Part shown: positions 1-9,129 of the stretch, one piece after another
How positions within the stretch are numbered: position 1 is the stretch's first letter
How the letters are laid out: the number at the start of each line of letters is the position of its first letter
Source of the DNA: Marinimicrobium koreense
Lineage (GTDB): Bacteria; Pseudomonadota; Gammaproteobacteria; Pseudomonadales; Cellvibrionaceae
Direction of reading: 5' to 3'
Length of the DNA stretch: 64,000 bases
Assembly (NCBI RefSeq): GCF_003762925.1
Contig: NZ_RJUK01000001.1
Span: forward strand, 2,480,001 to 2,544,000
The notes under the pieces: generated by a model
The model's input: only the letters and a program-made list of their open reading frames with translations
Told to the model about the DNA's origin: nothing
Database searches by the model: none
Made by a program: the position numbers and the translations under genes

Positions 1-353
1 ATGCCTTCCTCTTCAATCAGCACGTTGAAGTTGCGGCTGATCTGACCGGTCGGGTCGGCGATCATCGGAAACTGGAGCTTGCCGATGGTTTCGGAGGAGT
101 CGTGCCACGCCTTGTGGGTGAAGTGGGTATCGGTGGACACCGAGTAGATCTCGACACCCAGCTTCTGGAATTCAGCGTAGTTGTCCGCCAGGTCGCCCAG
201 CTCGGTGGGGCATACAAAAGTGAAGTCGGCGGGGTAAAAGAAGAATACGGCCCACTTACCCTTCGCATCTTCGTCAGTGACTTTTACGAACTCACCGTTG
301 TGGTAAGCATGGGCACTGAAGGGTTTCAGGTCGGATTCAATATAGCGAGACAT
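1..353 (-). CDS. ahpC: Alkyl hydroperoxide reductase subunit C (peroxiredoxin), 5' part
   Basis: Two-cysteine peroxiredoxin that reduces hydrogen peroxide and organic hydroperoxides in the cytoplasm, usually recharged by AhpF. The gene starts at 353 on the minus strand, after a GAGGA ribosome-binding site, and runs off the left edge, so about 117 of the usual ~187 residues are visible. The protein begins MSRYIESDLKPF. The peroxidatic cysteine is Cys48 in FTFVCPTEL, and the thioredoxin-fold segment VEIYSVSTDTHFTHKAWH follows. The resolving cysteine lies outside the window. An ahpF partner cannot be checked because the gene points out of the window. Confidence 0.95.
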   Translation of the reverse strand, partial: MSRYIESDLKPFSAHAYHNGEFVKVTDEDAKGKWAVFFFYPADFTFVCPTELGDLADNYAEFQKLGVEIYSVSTDTHFTHKAWHDSSETIGKLQFPMIADPTGQISRNFNVLIEEEG

Positions 354-613
354 GCAAAGTTCCTCGTTGAGTGGATTTAAGGGAAAACCTAATACGAGGC
401 TTATGCTATTAAAAAATATCTTTTAATAGAAATTCTATATATAAATGGGCATGATAGCTATTGGCAATATTGATTTGATAGCCAAAATATATCGAATCTG
501 CTTTATGAGTTTTCGGTGGATGACAGCCCCTTCGGGGCCTTATCCACCCTACGATGCGTCGATGTCGTGTCGGGTGGATCGGTCCGACGCATGCCCGTGC
601 CACAACGTCAAAG
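354..613. promoter_or_regulatory. ahpC upstream region, A+T-rich with short palindromes
   Basis: This gene-free stretch lies between the ahpC start and the DUF3147 stop codon. Positions 400-500 are A+T-rich and carry two short palindromes, ATAGAAATTCTAT (426-438) and ATAGCTAT (454-461), with another GATAG at 477. ATAG/CTAT boxes are typical of OxyR sites, and ahpC is a classic OxyR target. The spacing here does not match the full OxyR consensus, so OxyR control is only a guess. Confidence 0.3.
515..548. repeat. Small palindromic intergenic repeat (GGTGGAT...ATCCACC)
   Basis: A hairpin with outer arms GGTGGAT and ATCCACC and an inner GCCCC/GGGGC stem around TTCG. It is followed by CTAC, giving the GTAGGGTGGAT style seen again in this window near 26.6 and 53.7 kb. 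A second inverted pair ATGCGTCG/CGACGCAT follows to about 592. It sits downstream of the DUF3147 gene and could help end its transcript, but there is no U-run. Confidence 0.5.
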
Positions 614-964
614 TCACCAGAGCTCGACTCCAAAACGGCGAACCAACAAGGCAAAGCCAATAAAACTGACCAGCGTAATCACCACACTGACTCCCAGGGT
701 CGGCCAGAACCCCAGCTTTGGCAGCATGAATGGGAACGCGAGAAACATCGGCAGCGTTGGCACCACGTACCAGAAGGTGTACCAGGCATGGTTGGCGATT
801 TTCTCCTGGGGCTGGTTTTCGATGTAGAGCCAGATCAGGGCCAGCACCGTCACCATGGGCAGGGCGGCGAGCAGGCCGCCCAGGCGATCACTGCGCTTGG
901 CGGCTTCGGTGACCAGCACCACCACGGCGGCGGTGAGCAGGTATTTGGTAACAATCCACATCAT
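614..964 (-). CDS. DUF3147 family small membrane protein
   Basis: A 116-residue integral membrane protein with about four hydrophobic segments (roughly residues 3-20, 30-48, 60-85 and 90-108) joined by short loops. It begins MMWIVTKYLLTAAVVVLVTE and carries the TEAAKRSDRLGGLLAALP segment typical of DUF3147 proteins, whose length it matches. No enzymatic or binding motif is visible and the family has no established function. It is transcribed away from ackA and shares the 155-bp gap with it, so the two are separate units. Confidence 0.8.
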   Translation of the reverse strand: MMWIVTKYLLTAAVVVLVTEAAKRSDRLGGLLAALPMVTVLALIWLYIENQPQEKIANHAWYTFWYVVPTLPMFLAFPFMLPKLGFWPTLGVSVVITLVSFIGFALLVRRFGVELW

Positions 965-1119
965 GGTCTTGCCCTTTTTGAGGTTGTCATGAAGTGTCGG
1001 GCGGCAGCGCCTTGCCCCTCGAACCTGAGTATAGACCTCGCCCTACCCCTATTGGCCGACTCCCCTTCCCCGTTCTCACCCGCTACACTGTGGCAATAGC
1101 CACAGTCACGGAGTCGTTC

Positions 1120-2313
<1,194 letters not shown>

Positions 2314-2318
2314 CCGCT

Positions 2319-4454
2319 GTGCAACACACCTTTTTCATTACCGCCACTGGCGTCGGTACCGGCCTGACCTCCGTGTCCCTGGGCCTGGTTCGGGCGCTGG
2401 ATCAGCTCGGCGTCAAAGTCGCCTTCTGCAAACCCATTGCCCAGCGCTCCGGTAACGATCGCGGGCCCGAGCGCTCCACCCATATGGCCCAGGCCACACT
2501 GGGCCTCAAGCCAGCCGAGCCGCTGCGCCTGAGCGATGCCCAACAAAAGCTCGCCCAGGGCGATGCCGATGCGTTTATGGAAGACGTCATTCAGGTATAT
2601 CAGCAATCCGCGGGCGACGCCGAAGTGGTGATTGTGGAAGGCCTGGTGCCGCTGGCGGACAACAACTACATCGATCGACTGAACCAGGACATGGCCAAGG
2701 CGCTGGATGCCGATATCATTCTGGTGGCCGCCAAAAACGCCGACAGCACCGCACAACTGAACGAGCGCATCAAAATGGCGGCCAGCCTGTTCGGCGGCTT
2801 CAACAATCCCCGGTTACTCGGCTGCGTCCTGAACAAGGTGGGTGCGCCGGACCTGGAGTACCAACAGGTGGTGGCCACCGAGGAACCTACCAGCGAAGAG
2901 CCGGAGAACATCGGACTGGAGCGCATCATCGCCTCGCTTCCGGTGTTCTCCCAGCAGCACTTCCGTTGCCTGGGTGCGATTCGCTGGCAACCCCACCTGG
3001 TGGCGCCCCGCACCCGGGATGTGTGTGATTACCTCAATGCCGAGATCATCAACGAAGGGCAACTGCTCGAACGTCGGGTACAGAACATCACCGTCTGCGC
3101 GCGCACCATGAAAAACATGCTGCAGACCCTCAAGGCCGGCACCCTGGTGGTGATTCCGGGGGACCGGGAAGACATTCTGGTGGCCAGCTGCATGGCCGCC
3201 CTGAACGGGGTGCCACTGGCGGGCATTCTGCTTACCGGCAGCCTGCATCCCGACCCGAACGTCATGGCGCTGTGTCAGGCCGCCCTGAAAACCGGCCTGC
3301 CAGTACTGCTGGTGGGCGGCAACACCTTCAAGGTGGCGCAACAACTGAACAGCATGAACACCGAAGTACCGCCGGACGATATCGAACGCATAAACAATGT
3401 GATGGACAGCACCGCCGCCGACCTGGATGCCCGCTGGCTGATTGAGCGGACCCATGTCCGGCTGGAAAAGCGACTGTCCCCTCCGGCCTTCCGCTATCAA
3501 CTGGTGCAGCGTGCCCGCGCCAACCCCAAGCGCATTGTGCTCCCGGAGGGCGACGAGCCGCGCACGGTTCAGGCCGCCGCCCTCTGTCATCAGAAAGGCA
3601 TCGCCCGCTGCGTACTGCTCGGCAAAACGGATGAAGTACACCGCGTGGCGGCCAGCTACAACGTGGTGCTGCCCGAGGATATCGAGATCATCGACCCCGA
3701 AACCGTGTACCGCCATTACGTGGCACCCATGGTGACCCTGCGCAAACACAAGGGGCTGACCGAGCCCATGGCCGAGGCCATGCTGGAAGATACCGTGGTG
3801 CTGGCCACCATGATGCTCGCCCAGGGCGATGTCGACGGCCTGGTCTCCGGTGCGGTGCACACCACGGCGAACACCATCCGCCCCGCGTTGCAGTTGATCA
3901 AAACCAAACCCGACGCGGCGCTGGTGTCCTCCATCTTTTTCATGCTGTTGCCGGATCAGCCGGTCATTTACGGCGACTGCGCCGTCAACCCGGACCCCAA
4001 CGCCGAAGAGCTGGCCGATATCGCCATCCAGTCCGGTGATTCAGCCATCGCCTTCGGTATTGAGCCGCGCATCGCCATGATCAGTTATTCCACCGGCAAA
4101 TCCGGCTCCGGCAGCGACGTGGAAAAAGTGCGCGAGGCCACCCGCCTCGCTCAGGAAAAGCGCCCGGACTTGGTGATCGACGGCCCTCTGCAGTACGACG
4201 CCGCCAGCGTCCCCTCGGTGGCCAAAAGCAAAGCCCCGGACAGCCCGGTGGCGGGCAAGGCCAATGTGTTCATTTTTCCCGACCTCAACACCGGCAACAC
4301 CACCTACAAGGCGGTACAACGCAGCGCCAACCTGGTAAGTATCGGCCCCATGCTCCAGGGCCTGCGCAAACCGGTGAACGACCTGTCCCGGGGGGCCTCG
4401 GTGGACGACATTGTGTACACCATCGCCCTGACCGCCATTCAGGCCAGCGCCTGA
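2319..4454 (+). CDS. pta: Phosphate acetyltransferase
   Basis: Converts acetyl-CoA plus phosphate to acetyl phosphate plus CoA, the partner step of ackA. The 711-residue protein is the long enterobacterial-type Pta (E. coli form ~714). It has an N-terminal P-loop-like domain (HTFFITATGVGTGLTSVSLG, residues about 1-230), a central DRTGG-type domain and a C-terminal PTA/PTB catalytic domain from about residue 390 (NPKRIVLPEGDEPRTVQAA, later SYSTGKSGSGSDVEKV). The start is GTG at 2319, five bases after the ackA stop and preceded by GGAG; the in-frame ATG at 2256 lies inside ackA. Tight spacing suggests translational coupling. Confidence 0.96.
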   Translation: MQHTFFITATGVGTGLTSVSLGLVRALDQLGVKVAFCKPIAQRSGNDRGPERSTHMAQATLGLKPAEPLRLSDAQQKLAQGDADAFMEDVIQVYQQSAGDAEVVIVEGLVPLADNNYIDRLNQDMAKALDADIILVAAKNADSTAQLNERIKMAASLFGGFNNPRLLGCVLNKVGAPDLEYQQVVATEEPTSEEPENIGLERIIASLPVFSQQHFRCLGAIRWQPHLVAPRTRDVCDYLNAEIINEGQLLERRVQNITVCARTMKNMLQTLKAGTLVVIPGDREDILVASCMAALNGVPLAGILLTGSLHPDPNVMALCQAALKTGLPVLLVGGNTFKVAQQLNSMNTEVPPDDIERINNVMDSTAADLDARWLIERTHVRLEKRLSPPAFRYQLVQRARANPKRIVLPEGDEPRTVQAAALCHQKGIARCVLLGKTDEVHRVAASYNVVLPEDIEIIDPETVYRHYVAPMVTLRKHKGLTEPMAEAMLEDTVVLATMMLAQGDVDGLVSGAVHTTANTIRPALQLIKTKPDAALVSSIFFMLLPDQPVIYGDCAVNPDPNAEELADIAIQSGDSAIAFGIEPRIAMISYSTGKSGSGSDVEKVREATRLAQEKRPDLVIDGPLQYDAASVPSVAKSKAPDSPVAGKANVFIFPDLNTGNTTYKAVQRSANLVSIGPMLQGLRKPVNDLSRGASVDDIVYTIALTAIQASA

Positions 4455-4583
4455 TTCCGCCAGCCTGGCGCCCCGCCCCGGCAAATCCGCTTGGGCTGGG
4501 CGCCCGTATCCGGTAGACTGCGCCCCTTTTGCGCCCTTCCCTACCGCGCTTGCGGCGCCCACACCTCCCAGTTGGACCCCTTT

Positions 4584-6164
4584 GTGATCTCTACCGCCAA
4601 TATTACGATGCAGTTCGGGGCCAAGCCCCTGTTCGAGAACGTCTCGGTCAAATTCAACAACGGCAACCGCTACGGCCTGATCGGCGCCAACGGCTGCGGC
4701 AAATCCACCTTCATGAAAATTCTGGGCCGCGACCTGGAACCCTCCGGCGGCCAGGTGATGCTGGAGCCAAACGTGCGCATGGGCATGCTGCGCCAGGACC
4801 AGTTCGCCTTTGAGGAATACACGGTGCTGGATACCGTGATCATGGGCCACACCGAACTGTGGAAGGTGAAAGCCGAGCGCGACCGTATCTACAGCCTGCC
4901 GGAAATGAGCGAAGACGACGGCATGAAGGTGGCGGAACTGGAAGTACAGTTTGCCGAGCTGGACGGCTACACCGCCGAAGCCCGCGCCGGCGAACTGCTG
5001 CTGGGCCTGGAAATTCCGGAAGAACAACACACCGGCCCCATGAGCGCCATCGCCCCCGGCTGGAAGCTGCGGGTGCTGCTCGCCCAGGCACTGTTCTCCG
5101 ACCCGGACGTGTTGCTGCTGGATGAGCCCACCAACAACCTGGACATCAACACCATCCGCTGGCTGGAAGGCATTCTGACCCAGCGCAACAGCACCATTAT
5201 CATCATTTCCCACGACCGGCATTTCCTGAACAGTGTCTGCACCCATATGGCCGACCTGGATTTCGGCGAGCTGCGCATTTACCCGGGCAACTACGACGAC
5301 TACATGATCGCCTCCACCGCCGCCCGCGAACGGCTGCACAACGAAAACGCCAAGAAGAAAACCCAGATCGCCGATCTGCAGTCCTTCGTAAGCCGCTTTT
5401 CCGCCAACGCCTCCAAAGCCAAGCAGGCCACCTCCCGGGCCAAGCAACTGGAAAAGATCAAACTGGAAGACATTCCACCCTCGAGCCGGGTCAGCCCCTT
5501 TATCCGCTTCTCTCAGGACAAGAAGCTGCACCGTCTGGCAGTGGTCATGGAGAAAGCCAACAAGGCTTTTGACAAGACACTGTTCGAAGATCTGAGCCTG
5601 AGCATTGAAGCGGGAGAAAAAGTCGCGATCATCGGCCCCAACGGCGCGGGTAAAACCACCTTGCTGCGCTGCCTGTACGGAGACGTATCCGCCGACTCGG
5701 GCACCATCAAGTGGGCCGAGCAGGCCGACGTCGGCTATGTGGCACAGGACCACTCCGATGATTTTGCCTACGAGGCAACACTGTTTGAATGGATGCAGCA
5801 GTGGACCACCGGTGATGAACAGGTGGTACGCGGCGCCCTGGGGCGCATGCTGTTTTCCAACGACGACGTGAAAAAATCGGTAAAGGTGATTTCCGGTGGT
5901 GAACAGGGCCGGATGCTGTTCGGCAAACTGACCCTGCTCAACCCCAACGTCATGCTGATGGACGAACCCACCAACCACTTAGACATGGAATCCATCGAGG
6001 CACTGAACCTGGCGCTGGAGAACTACCCCGGAACGCTGATTTTTGTCAGCCATGATCGGGAATTTGTGTCTTCACTGGCTACCCGGATTATCGATATGAA
6101 GCCGGATGGACTGGTGGACTTCCACGGCTCCTATGAAGAGTATCTGCGCAGCCAAGGATTGTAG
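4584..6164 (+). CDS. ybiT: ABC-F family ATPase, YbiT type
   Basis: A soluble tandem ABC ATPase of the ABC-F group, which act on ribosomes rather than in membranes. The 526-residue protein has two nucleotide-binding domains: Walker [10 protein letters not shown] at residues 34-42 and GPNGAGKTT in the second half, with Walker B/D-loops [11 protein letters not shown] and [10 protein letters not shown]. The linker [20 protein letters not shown] between them is characteristic of YbiT. There are no membrane segments. The likely start is GTG at 4584 ([12 protein letters not shown]), matching the family start; the open frame extends upstream to 4491 without support. YbiT's exact role in translation is not firmly established. 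Confidence 0.93.
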   Translation: MISTANITMQFGAKPLFENVSVKFNNGNRYGLIGANGCGKSTFMKILGRDLEPSGGQVMLEPNVRMGMLRQDQFAFEEYTVLDTVIMGHTELWKVKAERDRIYSLPEMSEDDGMKVAELEVQFAELDGYTAEARAGELLLGLEIPEEQHTGPMSAIAPGWKLRVLLAQALFSDPDVLLLDEPTNNLDINTIRWLEGILTQRNSTIIIISHDRHFLNSVCTHMADLDFGELRIYPGNYDDYMIASTAARERLHNENAKKKTQIADLQSFVSRFSANASKAKQATSRAKQLEKIKLEDIPPSSRVSPFIRFSQDKKLHRLAVVMEKANKAFDKTLFEDLSLSIEAGEKVAIIGPNGAGKTTLLRCLYGDVSADSGTIKWAEQADVGYVAQDHSDDFAYEATLFEWMQQWTTGDEQVVRGALGRMLFSNDDVKKSVKVISGGEQGRMLFGKLTLLNPNVMLMDEPTNHLDMESIEALNLALENYPGTLIFVSHDREFVSSLATRIIDMKPDGLVDFHGSYEEYLRSQGL

Positions 6165-6413
6165 GGCACCCACGCGGTGCCACCACATCCATCAAAAAGA
6201 GCACTCCAGAATATTATCCTCGCGCCTTATAGCGATACAGTATAAACAAGACGTAACTCGCCGTCTGAAGCATGATATAACGTTGCCCAAGACAGCAGTC
6301 TTCCGGCTGAATACAGACACACCTTACCTGAGGGCATCAGGCAATAAAAAACGGGTGAAAGTGCATTTTCATTCACTCTCAATAATGAATATACACCACA
6401 AAAGGATCTGGCC
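6163..6413. other. Gene-free gap after ybiT with a small hairpin
   Basis: Immediately after the ybiT stop, GGCACC CACGC GGTGCC forms a small hairpin preceded by TGTAGG, without a strong U-run. A related GTAGGGCACCCATAGGATGCC recurs at about 7265, after the next gene. The rest of the gap shows no convincing gene. The last 20 bases give a good Shine-Dalgarno (AAAGGA) for the following gene. Confidence 0.4.
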
Positions 6414-7244
6414 ATGCTGATCAAGCTACCCTGCATCAAACTACTTTGCGCAAGCCTGTTTCTTCTGGCAAGCCACACCAGCTTTGCCGACACTGACAAT
6501 ATCACCCAAGCTTTGCGACATGAGGTTCGCACGGAAGAGAACAAAGCACGAGATTCAGCGCGCAAGCCCGAACAGGTACTGAGTTTCTTTGAAGTTACGC
6601 CGCAAAGTACTGTCGTTGAAGTGTGGCCGGGCTCTGGCTGGTATACCGAGATCCTGGCGCCATTATTGGCGAAAGAAGGAAAACTCTACGCTTCCCACTT
6701 CTCTGACAAGTTCAGTCTTCTGGACGCCGAATATATGCAGAAAGCCCGGAGTGAATACCAGGACAAACTTGAGTCGCACCCGGTTTACGACAATGTGATA
6801 CTCACCGAGTTTGCCCCACTGGCCGATATCGCTATTGCGCCGCCAGCGAGCGCTGATGTGGTGCTCTCCGTTCGCAACCAGCTTTATGTATTTGAAGGCG
6901 AGAAATCAATGAATCACGCCTTGGCCAACTTTTATCAGGCGCTCAAACCCGGCGGAGTATTGGGAGTTGTGGCGCCACGCCTACCGGATGACTTGCAGGA
7001 TGCGGATTGGGGGAAATCAGGTTATGTCCCCGAGCAACTATGGTTAACGTTGGCTGAAGAAGCCGGATTCAGCTTTGAAGGCAAAAACGACCTGCTGCTA
7101 AACCCGAAGGATACTGCCGATCATCCGCAAGGAATCTGGTCCTTACCTCCCTCCTTGATGGGAGATGCAAAAGACAAAGAAAAGTACCTGTCCATCGGCG
7201 AAGCCAGCCGGATGGTGCTGAAGTTCAGAAAGCCAAGCAATTAG
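6414..7244 (+). CDS. Exported class I methyltransferase-like protein
   Basis: A 276-residue protein with a clear Sec signal peptide (hydrophobic LLCASLFLLASHTSFA, predicted cut before DTDN at about residue 25). The mature part resembles SAM-dependent methyltransferase-fold proteins: STVVEVWPGSGWYTEILAPLL matches motif I, ADVVLSVRNQLYVF the strand 4 region, and LKPGGVLGVVAPR the post-motif glycine turn. Members exported to the periplasm are common in gammaproteobacteria, but SAM is not expected there, so the fold may serve another purpose. Motif I reads VWPGSG in place of the usual GxGxG. A strong AAAGGA site precedes the ATG. The gene stands alone before the cassette region. Confidence 0.75.
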   Translation: MLIKLPCIKLLCASLFLLASHTSFADTDNITQALRHEVRTEENKARDSARKPEQVLSFFEVTPQSTVVEVWPGSGWYTEILAPLLAKEGKLYASHFSDKFSLLDAEYMQKARSEYQDKLESHPVYDNVILTEFAPLADIAIAPPASADVVLSVRNQLYVFEGEKSMNHALANFYQALKPGGVLGVVAPRLPDDLQDADWGKSGYVPEQLWLTLAEEAGFSFEGKNDLLLNPKDTADHPQGIWSLPPSLMGDAKDKEKYLSIGEASRMVLKFRKPSN

Positions 7245-7377
7245 AAGGTCGGAGTTTGTAATCCCGTAGGGCACCCATAGGATGCCGCTACTCGGATTTT
7301 TGCCTACGCCCCAAACCGGGAAAACGGGCTGCGCACCGCATTGCCTTCTGAACCGCTGCCTCATCAATATCCTTGAC

Positions 7378-7452
7378 GCGCAGGCGCATCACTACGCGGC
7401 CTGTCGGCCGCCGGATGCTCGCAAGCTTGCACCGGTCTACGCGGCGCTATGC
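7378..7452 (+). other. attC-like recombination site A
   Basis: This element shares an ordered core with the sites at 7866 and 9784: CGCA-CACTAC, a central GC-rich inverted part (GCGGCC/GGCCGC), GATGCTCGCAAGCTTGCACCG, and a right end GGCGCTATGC resembling the attC R' core. It has the length and imperfect dyad symmetry of integron attC sites and sits just upstream of the first small orphan gene. Confidence 0.6.
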
Positions 7453-7473
7453 AAAAATTTGGAGTCTGAGATT

Positions 7474-7872
7474 ATGGAAATAGTTATAACTGTAGTCGCT
7501 GTCCTGGCAGCCACTACCATTCTATATAAGGTGCTGCCTCACCGGAATCTTGGACAAGAAAAACCGATATTTGCACTTTTCCCAAAATACAAGAACGAAG
7601 TGCCAAAGCCTAAATCCGATTATCGTGTGGAAGAGGTAATGTCGTCCTTGGGATTTGAGAAGAAAAAAGATCAAGGCGGCTCAATAAAGTATTCGAGAGG
7701 CTCTATAGCTGGCGACATATCTATTGAGCTTATGAAGATAAACGTTACGTTTTCGCCAAGAAGCAATGGTAATCTTCCTTACACTGTTGAAGCCGCCTGG
7801 GTTGTTGCTTTCGACACAGGAGATCATTGGGACTTTACAAAGCAACTGGGCGATAAGATCGAAAATGCATAA
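7474..7872 (+). CDS. Cassette-borne small membrane-anchored protein, unknown
   Basis: A 132-residue protein starting at ATG 7474 (MEIVITVVAVLAATTILYKV) with one N-terminal transmembrane segment (about residues 2-19) and a soluble domain. The rest contains a KKKDQGG-rich segment and FSPRSNGNLPYTVEAAWVVAF, probably a small mixed alpha/beta domain. No known family was recognised. The gene is richer in A+T than its chromosomal neighbours, and its stop codon TAA lies inside the left arm of the next attC-like site (GCATAACG), the arrangement expected of an integron gene cassette. GGAG lies about ten bases before the start. Confidence 0.7.
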   Translation: MEIVITVVAVLAATTILYKVLPHRNLGQEKPIFALFPKYKNEVPKPKSDYRVEEVMSSLGFEKKKDQGGSIKYSRGSIAGDISIELMKINVTFSPRSNGNLPYTVEAAWVVAFDTGDHWDFTKQLGDKIENA

Positions 7873-8305
7873 CGAAGCGCAGCACTACACAGTCTCCGGC
7901 TGCCGAACACTCGCAAGCTCCCACCGCTATGCGATAAAAATATGCCAAGTATTCGTAGGTCTTCTAGCGATTGTAGCTACAGGGTGTGCAGGAATCGGAG
8001 CTAATTTTCCTATGTCGTTGTGTGGCGGAGAAAATTCCTACAAGTATGACCAAGTCGTTCTGGAGAAAGCGCTAAAGAAGGCTCAGATGTGGTCAAATAT
8101 AATATACGGAAAAGATTGCGTTGTTTGTGCTGAACTCCTACCAGATCCTTCGAAGTCACGTTTTGAGCTCCATATTACTAGCCCTGGTGACTTACTGTTC
8201 AACACCTCTGCCACTATGGAGTTCAGAAAATCCGATGGAAAAGTCATTGATAAATCGATATACCATTCTTGCAAAGTACACTACAAACCAGAAAATGACG
8301 CATAA
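7865..8305 (+). CDS. Cassette-borne putative lipoprotein, start uncertain
   Basis: The open frame encodes a lipoprotein-like segment KICQVFVGLLAIVATGCAG (lipobox ATGC) and then about 105 residues of unknown type with further cysteines (CGG, KDCVVCAELLPD, HSCKVHY). The only in-frame ATG in range (7865) lies at the left edge of attC-like site B, so translation from it would run through the site. If the protein begins as a normal lipoprotein signal, the start would be the ATA codon at 7934, where an ATG would be expected. The gene may therefore use a rare start, be read from 7865, or be a decayed cassette. It ends at a TAA inside the next attC-like site. No family was recognised. Confidence 0.5.
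   Translation: MHNEAQHYTVSGCRTLASSHRYAIKICQVFVGLLAIVATGCAGIGANFPMSLCGGENSYKYDQVVLEKALKKAQMWSNIIYGKDCVVCAELLPDPSKSRFELHITSPGDLLFNTSATMEFRKSDGKVIDKSIYHSCKVHYKPENDA
7866..7932 (+). other. attC-like recombination site B
   Basis: It starts with GCATAACGAAGCGC, which overlaps the stop codon of the previous gene. It continues through CACTACACAGTCTCCGGCTG and ACTCGCAAGCTCCCACC and ends CGCTATGC. Site A and site F share the same order of blocks. The left-arm ATAACG and right-end GCTATGC agree with attC core boxes apart from one or two bases. Confidence 0.65.
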
Positions 8306-8357
8306 AAAACGCTTCCATTTGACGCCGCAAAGCGGCGCAAATGAAGCCGGGCGCTAA
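8300..8357 (+). other. attC-like recombination site C (good hairpin)
   Basis: This site has strong dyad symmetry: the left arm CTTCCATTTGACGCCGC pairs with the right arm GCGGCGCAAATGAAG around AAA, leaving single unpaired bases on one side only. Such extrahelical bases are a hallmark of folded attC sites. The left end GCATAAAAAACGC contains the stop codon of the previous gene, and the right end is GGGCGCTAAG. It precedes the next gene by a few bases. Confidence 0.7.
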
Positions 8358-8367
8358 GAGGAAAAGT

Positions 8368-8757
8368 ATGGCAGAACTGGATCACGATGAATGGAAAGAG
8401 ATTAGAGGCAGAGTAGACTCTCTAGCGAATGCGGTGTTCTTGATTGCAGGTGGTGCACTAACATTGTCGGTATCATCACTGCTTAGGTTCGCCCAAGAGA
8501 TCGGACCTGAATTAAAGACTTATATAAGTCTTTCATGGCAAATACTATTCGGCTCTATAGTTGGTTTCATACTATTGAAGGTAAGCCTGATTGCACAATC
8601 GTATATGCGGTGCACCCTTCGCCCTGAGCAGTACAATCGTATAAACGGAATTACCAATTCCTTCGGCTGGACGGTAGGGATTTTAGCATTACTATTGTTT
8701 ATAGCGGGAATGTACATGATGTTTGGCGTTGCTTTGGTCGTAATTTTCCCAACTTAA
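8368..8757 (+). CDS. Cassette-borne three-helix membrane protein, unknown
   Basis: A 129-residue protein starting at ATG 8368 (MAELDHDEWKEIRGR) after a good AAGAGGAAAAG ribosome-binding site. An acidic amphipathic N-terminus is followed by three likely transmembrane segments: about residues 19-38 (NAVFLIAGGALTLSVSSLL), 50-72 (SWQILFGSIVGFILLKVSLI) and 100-124 (WTVGILALLLFIAGMYMMF). No family was recognised. The TAA stop is contained in the left end of the next attC-like site (TTAACAACCC). Confidence 0.7.
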   Translation: MAELDHDEWKEIRGRVDSLANAVFLIAGGALTLSVSSLLRFAQEIGPELKTYISLSWQILFGSIVGFILLKVSLIAQSYMRCTLRPEQYNRINGITNSFGWTVGILALLLFIAGMYMMFGVALVVIFPT

Positions 8758-8812
8758 CAACCCAAGGCAGCGGGGCATATTGATATTGGTTGCCCAGGTA
8801 AGGAGGGCTAAA
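8753..8812 (+). other. attC-like recombination site D (weak)
   Basis: It begins CTTAACAACCC, overlapping the previous stop codon, and ends GGAGGGCTAAAAC just before the next start. The partial inverted pairs AACCCAA/TTGGTT and GGGGCA/TGCCC are present, but the dyad is poorer than in sites B, C and F. Support comes mainly from its position between two cassette-like genes. Confidence 0.4.
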
Positions 8813-8814
8813 AC

Positions 8815-9039
8815 ATGGAAAATGCAGATCAGGTAAAAGGTAATGTTAGGCTGCTAGTATTTATAGTTACTTTGCCCTTTTGGGCACTACTAGCCATTGA
8901 GGTGTACAGCATTTGGCTGGGTGACCCTTATACTTTCGATATCACGCACGCTCTGGTTGCAGCGGCAATATATGCGTTCTTTCGAATAGTAGTACAGGGT
9001 AAGAATCCAATGGGGACAACTGATAATGCAAAGCAATAA
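8815..9039 (+). CDS. Cassette-borne two-helix membrane protein, unknown
   Basis: A 74-residue protein starting at ATG 8815 (MENADQVKGNVRLLVF), with an excellent AAGGAGGG site eight bases upstream. It has two predicted transmembrane segments (about residues 11-31 and 43-60) and a short polar tail GKNPMGTTDNAKQ. No family was recognised. It is a typical size for an integron cassette gene, and its TAA stop falls within the next attC-like element. Confidence 0.65.
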   Translation: MENADQVKGNVRLLVFIVTLPFWALLAIEVYSIWLGDPYTFDITHALVAAAIYAFFRIVVQGKNPMGTTDNAKQ

Positions 9040-9122
9040 CAATACGTACCATATACCACCGCAAGTGGTTCAGGTCCACACTTCTAACATGCCCTTCATG
9101 CAAGGAGTTATGAGGCTATAGG
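9034..9122 (+). other. attC-like recombination site E
   Basis: The left end GCAATAACAATACG overlaps the previous stop codon, the internal hairpin is CCACCGCAAGTGG, and the right end GGAGTTATGAGG resembles the attC R' core. It occupies nearly all of the gap between two genes. The pairing is imperfect. Confidence 0.5.
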
Positions 9123-9129
9123 AAACACT

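Noticed and set aside
400-500. Possible full OxyR operator before ahpC
   Set aside because: ATAG/CTAT boxes are present, but their spacing (about 28 and 24 bp) does not match the four-box OxyR consensus, so only a low-confidence region was recorded.
4041-5978. Long 645-codon minus-strand open frame opposite pta and ybiT
   Set aside because: It is antisense to two well-supported genes, its composition is Gly/His/Val-rich with no family signal, and it is a known by-product of G+C-rich codon use.
7245-7377. Search for an integron integrase or its attI near the first cassette
   Set aside because: No tyrosine recombinase reading frame was found on either strand here or within the window; only attC-like sites support an integron origin.
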